Assembly (NCBI RefSeq): GCF_964028515.1 | Contig: NZ_OZ034788.1 | Coordinates: 1,054,001 to 1,118,000 of the forward strand | Direction of reading: 5' to 3' | DNA from: Wolbachia endosymbiont (group B) of Hofmannophila pseudospretella | GTDB lineage: Bacteria > Pseudomonadota > Alphaproteobacteria > Rickettsiales > Anaplasmataceae | Length of the DNA stretch: 64,000 bases | Shown here: piece by piece, positions 9,744-20,056 of the stretch | Layout of the letters: each line of letters opens with the position of its first letter | How positions within the stretch are numbered: the stretch's first letter is position 1 | Made by a program: the position numbers and the translations under genes | Notes under the pieces: model-generated | Databases searched by the model: none | Seen by the model: only the letters and a program-made list of their open reading frames with translations | Told to the model about the DNA's origin: nothing

Positions 9744-10973
9744 ATGTCTATTGCCTTTGAATTTACTATGGCTATTCGCTATTTGCGAGCAAAGAATTCT
9801 AGATTTTGCTCTATAATGGCCTTGTTTTCTATTATTGGTATTGCTCTTGGAGTTGCAACGCTAATAGTAGTAATGTCTGTAATGAATGGGTTCAGAGTAA
9901 AGCTGCTCGACTCTGTACTTGGCATTAATGGCCATATTAATGTTTACTTTGATAGAAGCATAAATTCAGATTACCACGCAGTGTTAAAATCTATTGAGAA
10001 AATCCCAGGTGTATTAAAAGCTACTTCTATGACCAATGATCAAGTGATCGTTGCAGCAAATGGTGGAATTGTGGGTAGCGTAGTCCGTGGTGTGTCAACT
10101 AAAGACTTACATAATAACACTACCGTTAAGAATAATGTAATTATGGGTAACGTGGAAAAATTCGATGAAGGTATCATAATAGGGGCAAGATTAGCAGAAG
10201 CTTTGAATATTGATTATGGTGATAACATTATTCTTATATCACCTGAAGGATTTGACGCACTGTCTGGTGAAATACCAAAAATGAAAGAATATAAAGTTGT
10301 AGCAATATTTGATATGGGTATGTTTGAGTACGACAATACCTTAATGTATATGCCCATAAAGTCAGCTCAAGCTTTTTTTAATTATAAAGATAATGTGAGA
10401 AATATAGAAGTGTTTGTAGATGATATTGCTATGGCTAATAAGCTAGCAAACGCTATAGCAAAAGAAACAGGAATGAGAGCTGAAAGTTGGCAATCTCAGC
10501 AAAGCCATTATGTTAATGCTTTAAAGACTGAAAGAAATGTGATGTTTTTAATTCTCACTTTAATTATAGTTGTAGCAGCATTCAATATTGTTTCAAGTTT
10601 GATGATGATAGTGCAAGAAAAGAAATCTGCAATTGCAATTATGCGTACATTTGGTGCAACAAGCGGAAGCATTATGCGCATATTTTGTGCTTGTGGATTG
10701 CTCATTGGTTTTACAGGAACTTGTCTTGGCTCTATTATAGGGGTTGTTTTTTCTCTCAATATTGAAAATATTAGAGTGTTTTTAGAAAACATTACCAACA
10801 TCAAGCTATTTGATCCTATGATATACTTTTTTTCAAGTTTGCCAGTGATATTAGTTTCTCAAGATGTATTGAACATTTCTGCACTTGCATTGTTCTTGTC
10901 ATTTTTAGCAACAATTCCTCCTGCATTGCAGGCAGCTGCGCAAGATCCAGCGGAGATATTACGTTATGAATGA
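9744..10973 (+). CDS. lolC: Lipoprotein-releasing ABC transporter permease LolC/LolE
   Basis: A 409-aa integral membrane permease of the Lol system, which passes mature lipoproteins from the inner membrane to the periplasmic carrier. The start FEFTMAIRYLRAKNSRFCSIMALFSIIGIALGVATLIVVMSVMNGF is typical of the family (conserved IRYL and MSVMNGF). One N-terminal and three C-terminal membrane helices flank a large periplasmic domain (about residues 50-260). FNIVSSLMMIVQEKKSAIAIMRTFGA carries the cytoplasmic coupling helix that contacts the LolD ATPase. It overlaps the next gene by 8 bp. LolD is not in the window. Confidence 0.9.
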   Translation: MSIAFEFTMAIRYLRAKNSRFCSIMALFSIIGIALGVATLIVVMSVMNGFRVKLLDSVLGINGHINVYFDRSINSDYHAVLKSIEKIPGVLKATSMTNDQVIVAANGGIVGSVVRGVSTKDLHNNTTVKNNVIMGNVEKFDEGIIIGARLAEALNIDYGDNIILISPEGFDALSGEIPKMKEYKVVAIFDMGMFEYDNTLMYMPIKSAQAFFNYKDNVRNIEVFVDDIAMANKLANAIAKETGMRAESWQSQQSHYVNALKTERNVMFLILTLIIVVAAFNIVSSLMMIVQEKKSAIAIMRTFGATSGSIMRIFCACGLLIGFTGTCLGSIIGVVFSLNIENIRVFLENITNIKLFDPMIYFFSSLPVILVSQDVLNISALALFLSFLATIPPALQAAAQDPAEILRYE

Positions 10974-11697
10974 TACTCGAAAAAAATGCATAGGTTGGTT
11001 CTTAATTATATTGTTATTTGTTAGCCATATTGCAATAAATAACATAATATTTTTCAAAATAAATCAGCAAGAAAGTGAAAATAGTATAAATGGTTTAACG
11101 GAAAAGATGGATGAACTTAGAGTATTGCTTGAAGTTAATCAATCTAGAGTAGAGAAAAGGATATTTGACTTAAAGAGAAATCTGCACACTCAATGTGAGC
11201 AAGGTGATGATAGTTTAAGGCATAAGAACCTCGCAAAGTTGCTGCTACTTGTGATTAAGATGAAGAATTCGTTATTGCGAGAAGCCAAGTTTGATAATCA
11301 TATAAATTCAATAAAGCCTTTGATATCAGAGCTTGACGATCCAGAAATAGAAAATGCAGTAAATGAACTAGAAAATTTGAAAGAAGTAGATACTTTACAC
11401 GAGTTAAAATTCTCTTTTGAGAAGAATATTACTGTTATTAACTACAATAAAAGTACATTGTTAAAAAAAATCATTTCAAATTGGATAAAAATAGATAATC
11501 AAAATGACCCACTTAAGGTAAAATTTGCAGAAATTGAAGAATCAATAAGCGATAATGATTGGCAAAGCATAGCGACTATAATAGGCGACTTAACACATCC
11601 AGAGTTCAAGTTATGGCTTAATAAATTGAATGGTTTTATTGTAGCTTCTAAGAATACGTCAACAATATATCATCATTTATTACAATACATCTCATGA
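10966..11697 (+). CDS. Inner-membrane coiled-coil protein, mitofilin/HemX-like position
   Basis: A 243-aa protein with one N-terminal membrane helix (residues about 9-29, IGWFLIILLFVSHIAINNIIFF) and a helical C-terminal body. The first part (about 38-80) has coiled-coil character with regular Leu, Glu and Lys. In alphaproteobacteria a similar single-pass coiled-coil protein (mitofilin or HemX-like) commonly precedes HemY. Here it overlaps a HemY-like gene by 4 bp, which supports that identification by context. Sequence similarity is weak, so the name is an inference. Confidence 0.55.
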   Translation: MNDTRKKCIGWFLIILLFVSHIAINNIIFFKINQQESENSINGLTEKMDELRVLLEVNQSRVEKRIFDLKRNLHTQCEQGDDSLRHKNLAKLLLLVIKMKNSLLREAKFDNHINSIKPLISELDDPEIENAVNELENLKEVDTLHELKFSFEKNITVINYNKSTLLKKIISNWIKIDNQNDPLKVKFAEIEESISDNDWQSIATIIGDLTHPEFKLWLNKLNGFIVASKNTSTIYHHLLQYIS

Positions 11698-12917
11698 TTT
11701 ATTTTATAATTTTTGCTTTTTCGTTTTTATTTGGCATGTGGATCAAGGTAAGTGGTGAAGTAATAAAACTGGAATTAGGCAATTACACTATAAGTGTTGA
11801 TCTATATTTCGTTATTCTTGCTTGCGTAGTCTTATTATTTTTATTGATTGCAGTTGCACGTTTTTGTTCTTCTATTTCATCAACATTTGCTAACATAAAA
11901 AATAGAAGAAGAAGTAGGGAAGAATTGCTTCTCTTTGAAGCTTTCTTTAGCTTAGACTTAGGTAATATAGAGAACACCAATAAGCTAATTAAAAATCTAA
12001 ATGAAGAAGGCGATAAATTATCTTTAGTAAAGCTCTTTAACGCAGGTAAAACGGGAAATTACAGCTTTTTTAGTCATAGTTTGATGAGTATTGCAAGTAA
12101 AAATCGTAATTTAGCTCTACTTCTGGTTAATAAACTGATTATTCACCTAAAGCAAGAAAGGTCCGTCTTTCGAAAATTCATAGAATATTGCTCTAGTTCA
12201 ATTAATGATAGAATTCTGTCTATTCCCCTTCAAATAGAAAATTGTGTATTGCAAGAAGATTGGGTTAATGCAATTTCGAGATTAAAGGAAGCCATTAAGT
12301 TCAATATCTTTCTTCCCTTTGATTCCAAGAAAATGTTGGCAGTTTTTTATTGTGCTTTAGCAAAGCAATACGAAAGTAAAGGAAATTTTAAAGAGGCTAT
12401 AAAGTCCTTACTTAGAGCACAAGGTTGCTGTACAGCTTTTCAGCCCATCAATTACTTAAAAGTAGAATTATATATTAAACTTGGAAGAATCAAAAAAGCT
12501 TTTGCAGTGCTGGAAGAAGAGTATGCAGTAAATCCTACGCCTCAGTCAGCTAGAATGTATATCAAATTAAATAGTAAAGGCGCTGAAAGACTATATAACT
12601 TACGCCCTGATTATTATTTTAGTTATTGCTTGCTTGCTTTGTCTTCAATTAGTTTAGGGAAATATGATCTTGCAAGTCAGCATTTAGATATTGCTATGAA
12701 AAAAGCTAATTACATATCAATCTACCTTGTTATGGTACAGCTCAAGATTATGCTACAAGAGTATGATCAAGCAATTTACTGGCTAAACAAGATGGACTCA
12801 GAAGCTGTTCCTGATCCAAGTTGGAAATGTACTGGTTGTAATAGAGAGCTAAAGCAATGGGATTATAAGTGTTCGAGCTGCAATAATTTTGATTGTATAT
12901 ACAATCAAGCTTTATAG
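11694..12917 (+). CDS. hemY: HemY-like TPR membrane protein with C-terminal zinc ribbon
   Basis: A 407-aa protein. An N-terminal hairpin has two membrane helices (residues 1-18 and about 37-60) with GMWIKVSGEVIKLELGNYTI between them, the usual HemY opening. A long tetratricopeptide-like helical domain follows (about 80-370), for example FKEAIKSLLRAQGC and YDLASQHLDIAMKKA. The C-terminus has WKCTGCNRELKQW and CSSCNNFD, two CxxC pairs forming a rubredoxin-like metal site, seen in alphaproteobacterial HemY and in LapB. Despite its name, this family is not the heme oxidase. A scaffold role at the inner membrane is likely. It is coupled to the preceding gene by a 4-bp overlap. Confidence 0.75.
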   Translation: MIYFIIFAFSFLFGMWIKVSGEVIKLELGNYTISVDLYFVILACVVLLFLLIAVARFCSSISSTFANIKNRRRSREELLLFEAFFSLDLGNIENTNKLIKNLNEEGDKLSLVKLFNAGKTGNYSFFSHSLMSIASKNRNLALLLVNKLIIHLKQERSVFRKFIEYCSSSINDRILSIPLQIENCVLQEDWVNAISRLKEAIKFNIFLPFDSKKMLAVFYCALAKQYESKGNFKEAIKSLLRAQGCCTAFQPINYLKVELYIKLGRIKKAFAVLEEEYAVNPTPQSARMYIKLNSKGAERLYNLRPDYYFSYCLLALSSISLGKYDLASQHLDIAMKKANYISIYLVMVQLKIMLQEYDQAIYWLNKMDSEAVPDPSWKCTGCNRELKQWDYKCSSCNNFDCIYNQAL

Positions 12918-13022
12918 TAAAATACTCTTGTTAATTATTAAGAAAGGCCAATTCCATATTAAAAAAACTTGTTTTTAGACATTACCAGTTATATATTTTA
13001 ATAAATTGGAGTTGTATACGAA

Positions 13023-13895
13023 ATGAAGAGCTTGAAGGAATTATCCTTAAGAATTAAGAATATTAAATCTGTACAGAAAACTACGAAAATAATGCAAATG
13101 GTTTCTGCAGCAAAATTATTACAAAGCCAAAAGAAATTATCAAATTCAAAATTGCATATATCTAAGCTGCATAGCATTATTTCTTCACTAGCGCTATCAG
13201 CGGATCAAGAGTTACTAGCAAGAATTCTAAATATCAATAATGAAGATTCTTTCCTAGTATTTATTATTGCATCTGATCGTGGTTTATGTGGCAGCTTTAA
13301 CTCCTCTGTTGTTAAATTCAGCCAGGAGCATATAAACAAATTAATTGCAAATGATAAGAAAGTAGACATTGTTTTTTTTGGTAAGAAAGCTTTTGAGACA
13401 GGCAAAAATAGATTTAATTCTAAAAATATCTTGAAGGTTGAAAATAGTAAGGGAATCACACTAAAGCGTGTGGAAGCCTTGGTTAGTGATATAGATCTAA
13501 GTAAATACAATAAAGTTAAGGTTTTTTACAGTAAATTCTATAATACCTTCATGCAAAAGCCAATATTAGAAACAATAAAACCATGGAGTAAAGACTCATT
13601 ATTAATTGATAATTCTATAGTTAGTCCTCTAACAGATTACAGCTATGAGTATGAACCACAAAATATTGAGTTTATTTTAAAATCTTTGACTCAAGATTAT
13701 GTTACAGCTGCTCTTTATTCTGCTTTACTTGAAAGTGCAGCAAGTGAAAATAGTGCTAGGATGGTTGCTATGGAATCAGCAAACAGAAATACAAAAGAAA
13801 TGCTAAATAAACTAGCATTACTTTATAATCGTTCTCGTCAAGCAGCAATTACAACTGATTTGATTGAAGTTATAGGTGGTGCAGAATCTTTATAG
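13023..13895 (+). CDS. atpG: ATP synthase F1 gamma subunit
   Basis: 290 aa, the normal length. The N-terminal helix MKSLKELSLRIKNIKSVQKTTKIMQMVSAAKL and the C-terminal helix MVAMESANRNTKEMLNKLALLYNRSRQAAITTDLIEVIGGAESL are the two ends of the rotor coiled coil and are strongly conserved. The middle holds SDRGLCGSFNSSVVK, the Rossmann-like part. The subunit couples proton flow through Fo to rotation within the F1 hexamer. The other atp genes are not adjacent; dispersed ATP synthase genes are usual in Rickettsiales. pmbA follows 18 bp later and may share the transcript. Confidence 0.96.
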   Translation: MKSLKELSLRIKNIKSVQKTTKIMQMVSAAKLLQSQKKLSNSKLHISKLHSIISSLALSADQELLARILNINNEDSFLVFIIASDRGLCGSFNSSVVKFSQEHINKLIANDKKVDIVFFGKKAFETGKNRFNSKNILKVENSKGITLKRVEALVSDIDLSKYNKVKVFYSKFYNTFMQKPILETIKPWSKDSLLIDNSIVSPLTDYSYEYEPQNIEFILKSLTQDYVTAALYSALLESAASENSARMVAMESANRNTKEMLNKLALLYNRSRQAAITTDLIEVIGGAESL

Positions 13896-13913
13896 AAACT
13901 CAAGGAATGAAAA

Positions 13914-15248
13914 ATGAATATATTAAATATTGCAGCAGATATCACTAAACTAATAAAAAAGCAGAATCAAGACGCAGAAGTTACAATATATGAAACTAAT
14001 AAGACCTCGGTTTCTCAGCGTCTATCAAAAATTGAACAAATATCACAATCTAAAAACTGTACTGTCGGAATTAGAGCTATAGCAGGTAAGAACAAAGCTG
14101 CGTATATTTCCACAAACGATTTGAATAATCTTAGTAGTGCAGTGAGCCAAGTGGTGGAAATGGCAAAGAATGCCCAGGAAGATCCTTATATTAGTTTTGC
14201 TGTAGATGGCAGTAATTATATCTCTTCTGCAGATTTAAATATCTCAGATAATAATGTTGTAACAATTGATAAATTAAAAGAAATTACTGAAGCTACAGAA
14301 AATTCAGCTCTTGCACATAAAAATATTATTAATTCCGAAGGAGCTTCATCTTCACATACTTCAGTAAATACAGTATTATCAACCGTTTCTGGTTTTGTTG
14401 GTTCATTTAGTAAGTCAACTTTTGTTAATCAGGTTTCTGTTGTTGCTGGAGAAAAGAGTGAAATGAAAATAGGCTACGATTACGATGTAGCATGCAACTT
14501 CAGTGATTTAAAAACACCGGAGTCAATAGGGAAAGAAGCAGCAAAAAGAGCAATAGATCAATTGGATTCATGTACAATCAGGACAGGCAAATTTCCGGTT
14601 GTTTTTGAAAAAAGAGCAGCAAAAGAGCTAGTAAAGAGCTTTGCTTCTGCCATAAATGGTAGCAATATTGTAAATAATAGCTCTTTTTTGAGAAATAGTT
14701 TAAATACTCAAATTTTTAATACTGAGATTAACATTATTGATGACCCATTGTTACCAAGGGGTATAACATCAAGACCGTTTGACGGGGAAGGAATAATGAG
14801 CAGAAGAAATGAATTTGTAAAAAATGGAGTACTGCAAAACTGGATTTTAGATCTATATTCGGCTAGGAAATTAAACTTGGAAACGACCGCAAATGCAACT
14901 CGTGCAAGTAATGCTGCAATTATTCCTTCAGCTAGTAATTTCTATTTCAAAAATGGTAATAGATCATTTAAGGAATTAATTGAAGAAGTAAAAGAAGGAA
15001 TATATATAACTGATTTATTTGGTTTTGGTGTTAATTTAATCAATGGCGATTATAGTCAAGGTGCATGCGGATTTTTTATAGAAAATGGTAAAATAACGTA
15101 TCCAATACACGAGATTACTGTTGCCGACAATTTGAAAAATATGTTTAGCAATTTAGTTGTTGCAAATGACCTAACTTTCTGTGGGCAGTTTAATTCACCA
15201 ACGATTAAAGTTAGCGAAATGACAGTAGCAGGTTCACTTAGTGATTAA
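13914..15248 (+). CDS. pmbA: PmbA/TldE, partner subunit of the TldD protease
   Basis: A 444-aa member of the TldD/PmbA family. TldD and TldE form a heterodimer that degrades unfolded peptides in other bacteria. Visible family blocks are TVGIRAIAGKNKAAYISTNDL (residues about 44-64), DPLLPRGITSRPFDGEG (about 278-294) and the C-terminal NGDYSQGACGFFIENGKI and NLVVANDLTFCGQFNSP. No HExxxH zinc motif is present, so this is the non-catalytic TldE-type subunit. It lies 18 bp after atpG. The TldD partner is not in the window. Confidence 0.9.
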   Translation: MNILNIAADITKLIKKQNQDAEVTIYETNKTSVSQRLSKIEQISQSKNCTVGIRAIAGKNKAAYISTNDLNNLSSAVSQVVEMAKNAQEDPYISFAVDGSNYISSADLNISDNNVVTIDKLKEITEATENSALAHKNIINSEGASSSHTSVNTVLSTVSGFVGSFSKSTFVNQVSVVAGEKSEMKIGYDYDVACNFSDLKTPESIGKEAAKRAIDQLDSCTIRTGKFPVVFEKRAAKELVKSFASAINGSNIVNNSSFLRNSLNTQIFNTEINIIDDPLLPRGITSRPFDGEGIMSRRNEFVKNGVLQNWILDLYSARKLNLETTANATRASNAAIIPSASNFYFKNGNRSFKELIEEVKEGIYITDLFGFGVNLINGDYSQGACGFFIENGKITYPIHEITVADNLKNMFSNLVVANDLTFCGQFNSPTIKVSEMTVAGSLSD

Positions 15249-15422
15249 AAATTTTAGTTGCATTAAGTACAATAATTGTGTACTATTACTATGTAATGTT
15301 AAGAATAGACTATGGAGTATAGAAGTTTAGTTGCAATAACTAAGCTTAAAGCATTCTAAATCGTAATTTCAAAGTTTTTCATCACATTAATAATATTAGT
15401 TAGTAGTTTAGGAGTTATCCAT

Positions 15423-15674
15423 ATGGAATTTGGTAATATAAAATGGTTTAATGTTGAAAAAGGCTATGGTTTCATCAAGCCAGAAGGTAAAGGTGAGGAC
15501 GTTTTTGTACATGTTAGTACATTAGAACGTTCAGGAATAAGACCTGATTCACTTCGAGGAGAGGATAAAAAGAGAGGAATGAAAGGGGAAAGAGTAAGTT
15601 ATGAGCTTAAAGAAGAGCGTGGTAGGAACGGAGAAGATAAAAAGTCTGCAATAAATTTAAGATTGGAAGATTAG
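15423..15674 (+). CDS. Cold-shock domain protein
   Basis: An 83-aa OB-fold nucleic-acid-binding protein. The first half reads GNIKWFNVEKGYGFIKPEG with RNP1 (KGYGFI), then DVFVHVSTLE with RNP2 (VFVHV). The second half is more charged than classic CspA, with an Arg/Lys/Glu-rich insertion (RGEDKKRGMKGERVSYELKEE). Such proteins melt RNA secondary structure. GGAGTTATCC lies just before the ATG as a Shine-Dalgarno. A DEAD-box helicase starts 34 bp downstream, so the two probably form an RNA-remodelling operon. Confidence 0.92.
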   Translation: MEFGNIKWFNVEKGYGFIKPEGKGEDVFVHVSTLERSGIRPDSLRGEDKKRGMKGERVSYELKEERGRNGEDKKSAINLRLED

Positions 15675-15708
15675 TCTATCGTGAAGCTTTTTAATAGGGT
15701 AATGTATT

Positions 15709-16935
15709 GTGAATAATTTTCATGAAATGGGGCTTCCAACTTTGCTTAAGCAAGCTCTAAGTAAAAATAATCTTTGTGTTCCAACCCCGATTCAGGTGCA
15801 AGCGATTCCTCTAGCTCTTCAGGGCAAAGATATTCTTGGGTCTGCTCAAACGGGAACTGGAAAAACCTTAGCATTTGCTATTCCACTGGTTGCTAAATTG
15901 CTGAATGAGCCAAGCATTGGTTCAGCTTTAGTCATCGTGCCAACCAGAGAGCTTGCTCATCAGGTAACAAATGAGATAAGAAAACTCTTATCTCAAAATT
16001 CTGTACTAAGAGTCGCTTTGTTGATTGGAGGTGAGCCTATTTTTAGGCAGCTAAATCAGCTTCAGAAAAAACCACAAATCATAATAGGTACTCCTGGTCG
16101 TATTATAGACCATATTGAGCGTAAAACTTTAGTTACTCGGAATGTTAGTATTCTTGTGCTTGATGAGACGGATCGTATGTTTGATATGGGCTTTGGAATT
16201 CAGATTGAAGAAATTATGAAGCATTTGCCTAAAATAAGGCAAACTCTTATGTTTTCTGCAACTCTTCCTGGAGAAATAGTAAAACTTACTGAAAAATATC
16301 TTAATCAACCAGAGCGTGTTTCTGTTGATTGTCAGGCTACAACTTCTGCAAAAATTAAGCAAGAAATTGTTTATGCATCAGAATCAGAAAAATATGGAAA
16401 ACTTGTTACACAATTATGTCAGCGCAAAGGATCGATCATTATTTTTGTCAAAACAAAGCGAGGAGCGGATCAGCTAGCTGACAAATTGCACAAAGATGAC
16501 TATAGCGCTTTGGCAATTCATGGTGATTTAAGGCAGCACAAGCGTGAAAGAGTCATTAATTCTTTTCGTCGTTGCCGCAATCAAATCATGGTTGCAACAG
16601 ATGTTGCTTCTCGCGGCCTTGATATTCCGCACATTCAACATGTTATCAATTATGATGTACCACAATCGCAAGCTGATTATGTTCATCGTATAGGTAGAAC
16701 TGCACGTGCGGGAGCTGAAGGATTTGCATTATCTTTTGTTACACCTCAAGATAAGAGAAGACTGCCTGCACTAGCAGATAAAGAAGGAGAGCCAAATTTT
16801 GATTGTAGTATGCAATCTCAAAAATGTAACAGCAAAAAGATCTTTAAAAGGCCAAGTACGTTAAAGGCTAAATACGGTAGAAAAAAGATCAATGTATTTA
16901 AGAAGAAAAGCAGAGTACTAGAAAAAGCGTATTAA
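15709..16935 (+). CDS. DEAD-box ATP-dependent RNA helicase (RhlE-like)
   Basis: A 408-aa helicase starting at GTG. Motifs are in order: Q motif (PTPIQVQAIPLALQGKDIL), Walker A AQTGTGKT (residues about 45-52), PTRELAHQ, TPGRIIDH, DETD (in place of DEAD), SATLPG in the second half, then IIFVKTKRGADQL, ATDVASRGLDIP and HRIGRTARAG. It ends in a short basic tail (KIFKRPSTLKAKYGRKKINVFKKKSR) typical of RhlE/CshA-type enzymes that bind rRNA or degradosome partners. It is downstream of the cold-shock protein, which suggests unwinding structured RNA during ribosome assembly or mRNA turnover. Confidence 0.92.
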   Translation: MNNFHEMGLPTLLKQALSKNNLCVPTPIQVQAIPLALQGKDILGSAQTGTGKTLAFAIPLVAKLLNEPSIGSALVIVPTRELAHQVTNEIRKLLSQNSVLRVALLIGGEPIFRQLNQLQKKPQIIIGTPGRIIDHIERKTLVTRNVSILVLDETDRMFDMGFGIQIEEIMKHLPKIRQTLMFSATLPGEIVKLTEKYLNQPERVSVDCQATTSAKIKQEIVYASESEKYGKLVTQLCQRKGSIIIFVKTKRGADQLADKLHKDDYSALAIHGDLRQHKRERVINSFRRCRNQIMVATDVASRGLDIPHIQHVINYDVPQSQADYVHRIGRTARAGAEGFALSFVTPQDKRRLPALADKEGEPNFDCSMQSQKCNSKKIFKRPSTLKAKYGRKKINVFKKKSRVLEKAY

Positions 16936-17232
16936 TGTACTTAACTATTCTTCTATTCTTTAAAAGCTCCAGTAAACTTGCTGCAAAGCGAAGTGATTGG
17001 AAGATGGTAGAAAGAATATATAGCTAGCCCAAATTAGATTTACCTACAATTTGATAATCTTAATTCTGCTGCTTATAACGTTTTGAGATTATCACAACGG
17101 TATAATGTTAGGCTGTGTGGACTATAATCTGTAGCTTCATTCAATTTGGCTACAACGATCTGCTAGATTTCAGTTTTTTTAATAATTGTGTGCTACTAAT
17201 TATATATAAATTTACACTTTTAAAGAGAATAG

Positions 17233-19512
17233 ATGATTTCTAAAAATTTAGAGGCAAGTTTAAATAGAGCGTTACAGATTGCTTCTGATTGTAAGCTTAA
17301 ATATGCAAAAGTGGAACATTTGTTGCTAGCATTAACCAAAGATGTGGATGTAAATTATGTTTTATCAAGATGTAACATCAGAGCTGGTGAAATCATAAAT
17401 ATAGATAATATTATATTAAGGAATGATCATGGTAATAATACAAAAAGTTTTTTACAAGACAACTCCGACTTAACTGTCAATAAAGTTGAGCCTGATGTGC
17501 TATTTCAACGCATAATACATAAAGCCATGATACGAGCTCATCGTTTGGGAAGAAAAGAAATAAATGGAGCAAGTATTCTATTAGAGATTCTGTCTGAGCA
17601 AGATTTATACATTGAAGAGCTATTACGCAAACAGAATGCAAAGGATTCTAATTTGATTTATAACATATCCAATATAAAATATTCAGGTGATATAGAAGAA
17701 TATGTAACTAATCGCAAGATAAAACTTGATAAGAATAACGATATCTCTACTGTAGCAAATAAAGGTGAATTATTAAAAGATGAAGAAGTTCTACAAAATT
17801 ATTGTAGAAATTTAAATGATTATGCAAGAAGCAAAAAAATAGATTATGTCATTGGTCGTGATTATGAATTAAATCGCACTATAGAAATCTTACTAAGACG
17901 CAGAAAAAATAACCCTTTATATGTCGGAGAACCAGGTGTTGGTAAAACAACAATAGTTGAAGGCTTGGTATTGAAAATTATTGAAGGTAGTGTTCCGAGT
18001 GCACTGAGATCCAGCATAATTTATGCTTTGGATTTAGGATCACTTCTTGCAGGAACACGCTATAGAGGTGACTTCGAAGAGAGAATAAAATCTATAATAA
18101 AAGTAATTGAGGCAAAACCTGGCGCTATTCTTTTCATTGATGAAATACACACTATTATTGGAGCGGGTTCAACAAGTGGCAGCTTTCTTGATGCTGGCAA
18201 TCTGCTTAAACCTGCACTTGCAAGAGGTGCATTGCGTTGTATAGGTGCAACTACATATAGAGAATATAGCAATAGCTTTGAAAAGGATAAAGCATTAGCA
18301 AGGAGGTTTCAAAAAATTAGTGTAAAAGAGTCTTCTATTAATGATACAGTAAAGATACTAGATGGTATAAAGCATTACTATGAAAGGTATCATGGAGTAT
18401 ATTACACGAAACATGCCATTAAATCTGCAGCTGAACTTTCACACAAGTATATTACTGGTCGAATATTACCTGATAAAGCAGTTGATGTTATAGATGAAGC
18501 AGGGGCATATTGTAAGTTACAAAAAAACAGGCGAAAAGTTATAAACAGTAGAGACATTAAGAGTACTATCGCTAGGATTACAAACGTACCTTGCGGGTTT
18601 GATGATATGCAAAGAGTAAAATCTTTGAAAGAAAATCTCAATAGGGCCATTTTTGGTCAAGAGCAAGCGATAGAGTTTCTCGTTAATTCTATTAAAATTG
18701 CTAAATCTGGTCTGAGAAGTTACAATAAACCCTTGGCAAAGTATCTTTTTGCAGGGCCAACTGGTGTAGGTAAGACTGAGCTTGCGAAGCAACTAGCACA
18801 AAATATGGGTATGAACCTTATTCGGTTTGATATGTCTGAGTATATGGAACCTCACACAATATCTAGAATGATTGGTTCCCCTCCTGGATATGTGGGTTAC
18901 GACCAAGGTGGATTGCTTACAGAATCTGTATCTAATAATCAATATAGCGTAGTACTTCTTGATGAAATTGAGAAAGCTCATAGTGATATTTATAATATAT
19001 TACTACAAATCATGGATTATGGGTGTGTTACAGACACTTACGGACGTAAAGTTAATTTTTCTAATACAATTTTAATTATGACAACCAACGCAGGATCATT
19101 TGAACGTAGCAAGAATTCTGTTGGCTTTGGATATAAAAACTTTAATACTAGTGACAGCGAAAAAGCAATGGAACGGATTTTTAGTCCTGAATTTCGTAAT
19201 CGCTTAGATGCAGTTATTTCTTTTTCTGACTTAAATACGGATGTCATTTTGCACATTGTGGATAAATTTATTCAGGAATTGAAAAAACAACTTATGCAAA
19301 AGGGCATAAGCTGCTCAGTTGAAGAAGAAGTAAAATCTTATCTTGCACAAACAGGTTATAGTAAAGAAATGGGAGCACGTCCAATAGAGAGGCTGATTGA
19401 AAAAGAGATAAAAGTTCATTTAGCTGAAGAAATATTGAATCGTCGATTAATTAAAGGAAAGAAATTAAGGATTTATGTTGGTAAACACGGAATTGCTTTT
19501 GATATAGTTTAA
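17233..19512 (+). CDS. clpA: Clp protease ATP-binding subunit ClpA
   Basis: A 759-aa AAA+ unfoldase with two ATPase modules. The N domain (1 to about 140) holds the two Clp-N repeats. D1 has Walker A GEPGVGKT near residue 232 and Walker B ILFIDEIHTIIGAG. D2 has GPTGVGKT near 508 and VVLLDEIEKAH. SVGFGY near residue 630 fits the ClpP-docking IGF/L loop, and the middle coiled coil of ClpB is absent, which separates ClpA from ClpB. It feeds substrates to ClpP. About 300 bp of non-coding DNA lies upstream, with no clpS next to it. Confidence 0.95.
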   Translation: MISKNLEASLNRALQIASDCKLKYAKVEHLLLALTKDVDVNYVLSRCNIRAGEIINIDNIILRNDHGNNTKSFLQDNSDLTVNKVEPDVLFQRIIHKAMIRAHRLGRKEINGASILLEILSEQDLYIEELLRKQNAKDSNLIYNISNIKYSGDIEEYVTNRKIKLDKNNDISTVANKGELLKDEEVLQNYCRNLNDYARSKKIDYVIGRDYELNRTIEILLRRRKNNPLYVGEPGVGKTTIVEGLVLKIIEGSVPSALRSSIIYALDLGSLLAGTRYRGDFEERIKSIIKVIEAKPGAILFIDEIHTIIGAGSTSGSFLDAGNLLKPALARGALRCIGATTYREYSNSFEKDKALARRFQKISVKESSINDTVKILDGIKHYYERYHGVYYTKHAIKSAAELSHKYITGRILPDKAVDVIDEAGAYCKLQKNRRKVINSRDIKSTIARITNVPCGFDDMQRVKSLKENLNRAIFGQEQAIEFLVNSIKIAKSGLRSYNKPLAKYLFAGPTGVGKTELAKQLAQNMGMNLIRFDMSEYMEPHTISRMIGSPPGYVGYDQGGLLTESVSNNQYSVVLLDEIEKAHSDIYNILLQIMDYGCVTDTYGRKVNFSNTILIMTTNAGSFERSKNSVGFGYKNFNTSDSEKAMERIFSPEFRNRLDAVISFSDLNTDVILHIVDKFIQELKKQLMQKGISCSVEEEVKSYLAQTGYSKEMGARPIERLIEKEIKVHLAEEILNRRLIKGKKLRIYVGKHGIAFDIV

Positions 19513-20056
19513 ATTCTTGCTTGAGTATTAAATTTGTAGTATAGTCACTATCTTTTAATGAGGCTATAGTGGCAAGTTTAACCAGAAATCAATATTACAG
19601 TAATCAAAATTTACGGAATTTATTTTCAAGGCTGGGAATAGAAGCGGAAGAAGTAATAAGCCAGGAGTTTGATGATGTACTTAAGTTAGTTGAGCGGCGC
19701 TTTAGAAAAGCTTCATTAAAATGTCACCCTGATAAAGTAATAGGAGAGAAAGAAAAAAAAGCAGCTGAAGAAAAGTTTAAAAAACTTAGTGCAGATAAAG
19801 ATAAGCTAGAGCAATATCTTAATGCTTTAAAAGCAGGAAGAACTCCTGGCATATCTATATCATTACAGCAAGAAGTGCGGGAAAAACAAAGGAGAATCAA
19901 TGAGATTCTATTGCGTAGAGAGAAAGCTGTAAATAGGGCAGTTTTATTTTTTATATTAGCGAATGTGGTACTTATACCAATTCCCACTATATAAAGAACA
20001 GATAGACAATAATGGGAAAGAAGTGATACTAAAGTAGATAAAATAGAGAGGTATAA

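Noticed and set aside
16936..17232. Small gene or RNA between the helicase and clpA
   Set aside because: No frame, tRNA-like fold or strong hairpin was found; only AT-rich DNA with a possible clpA promoter.
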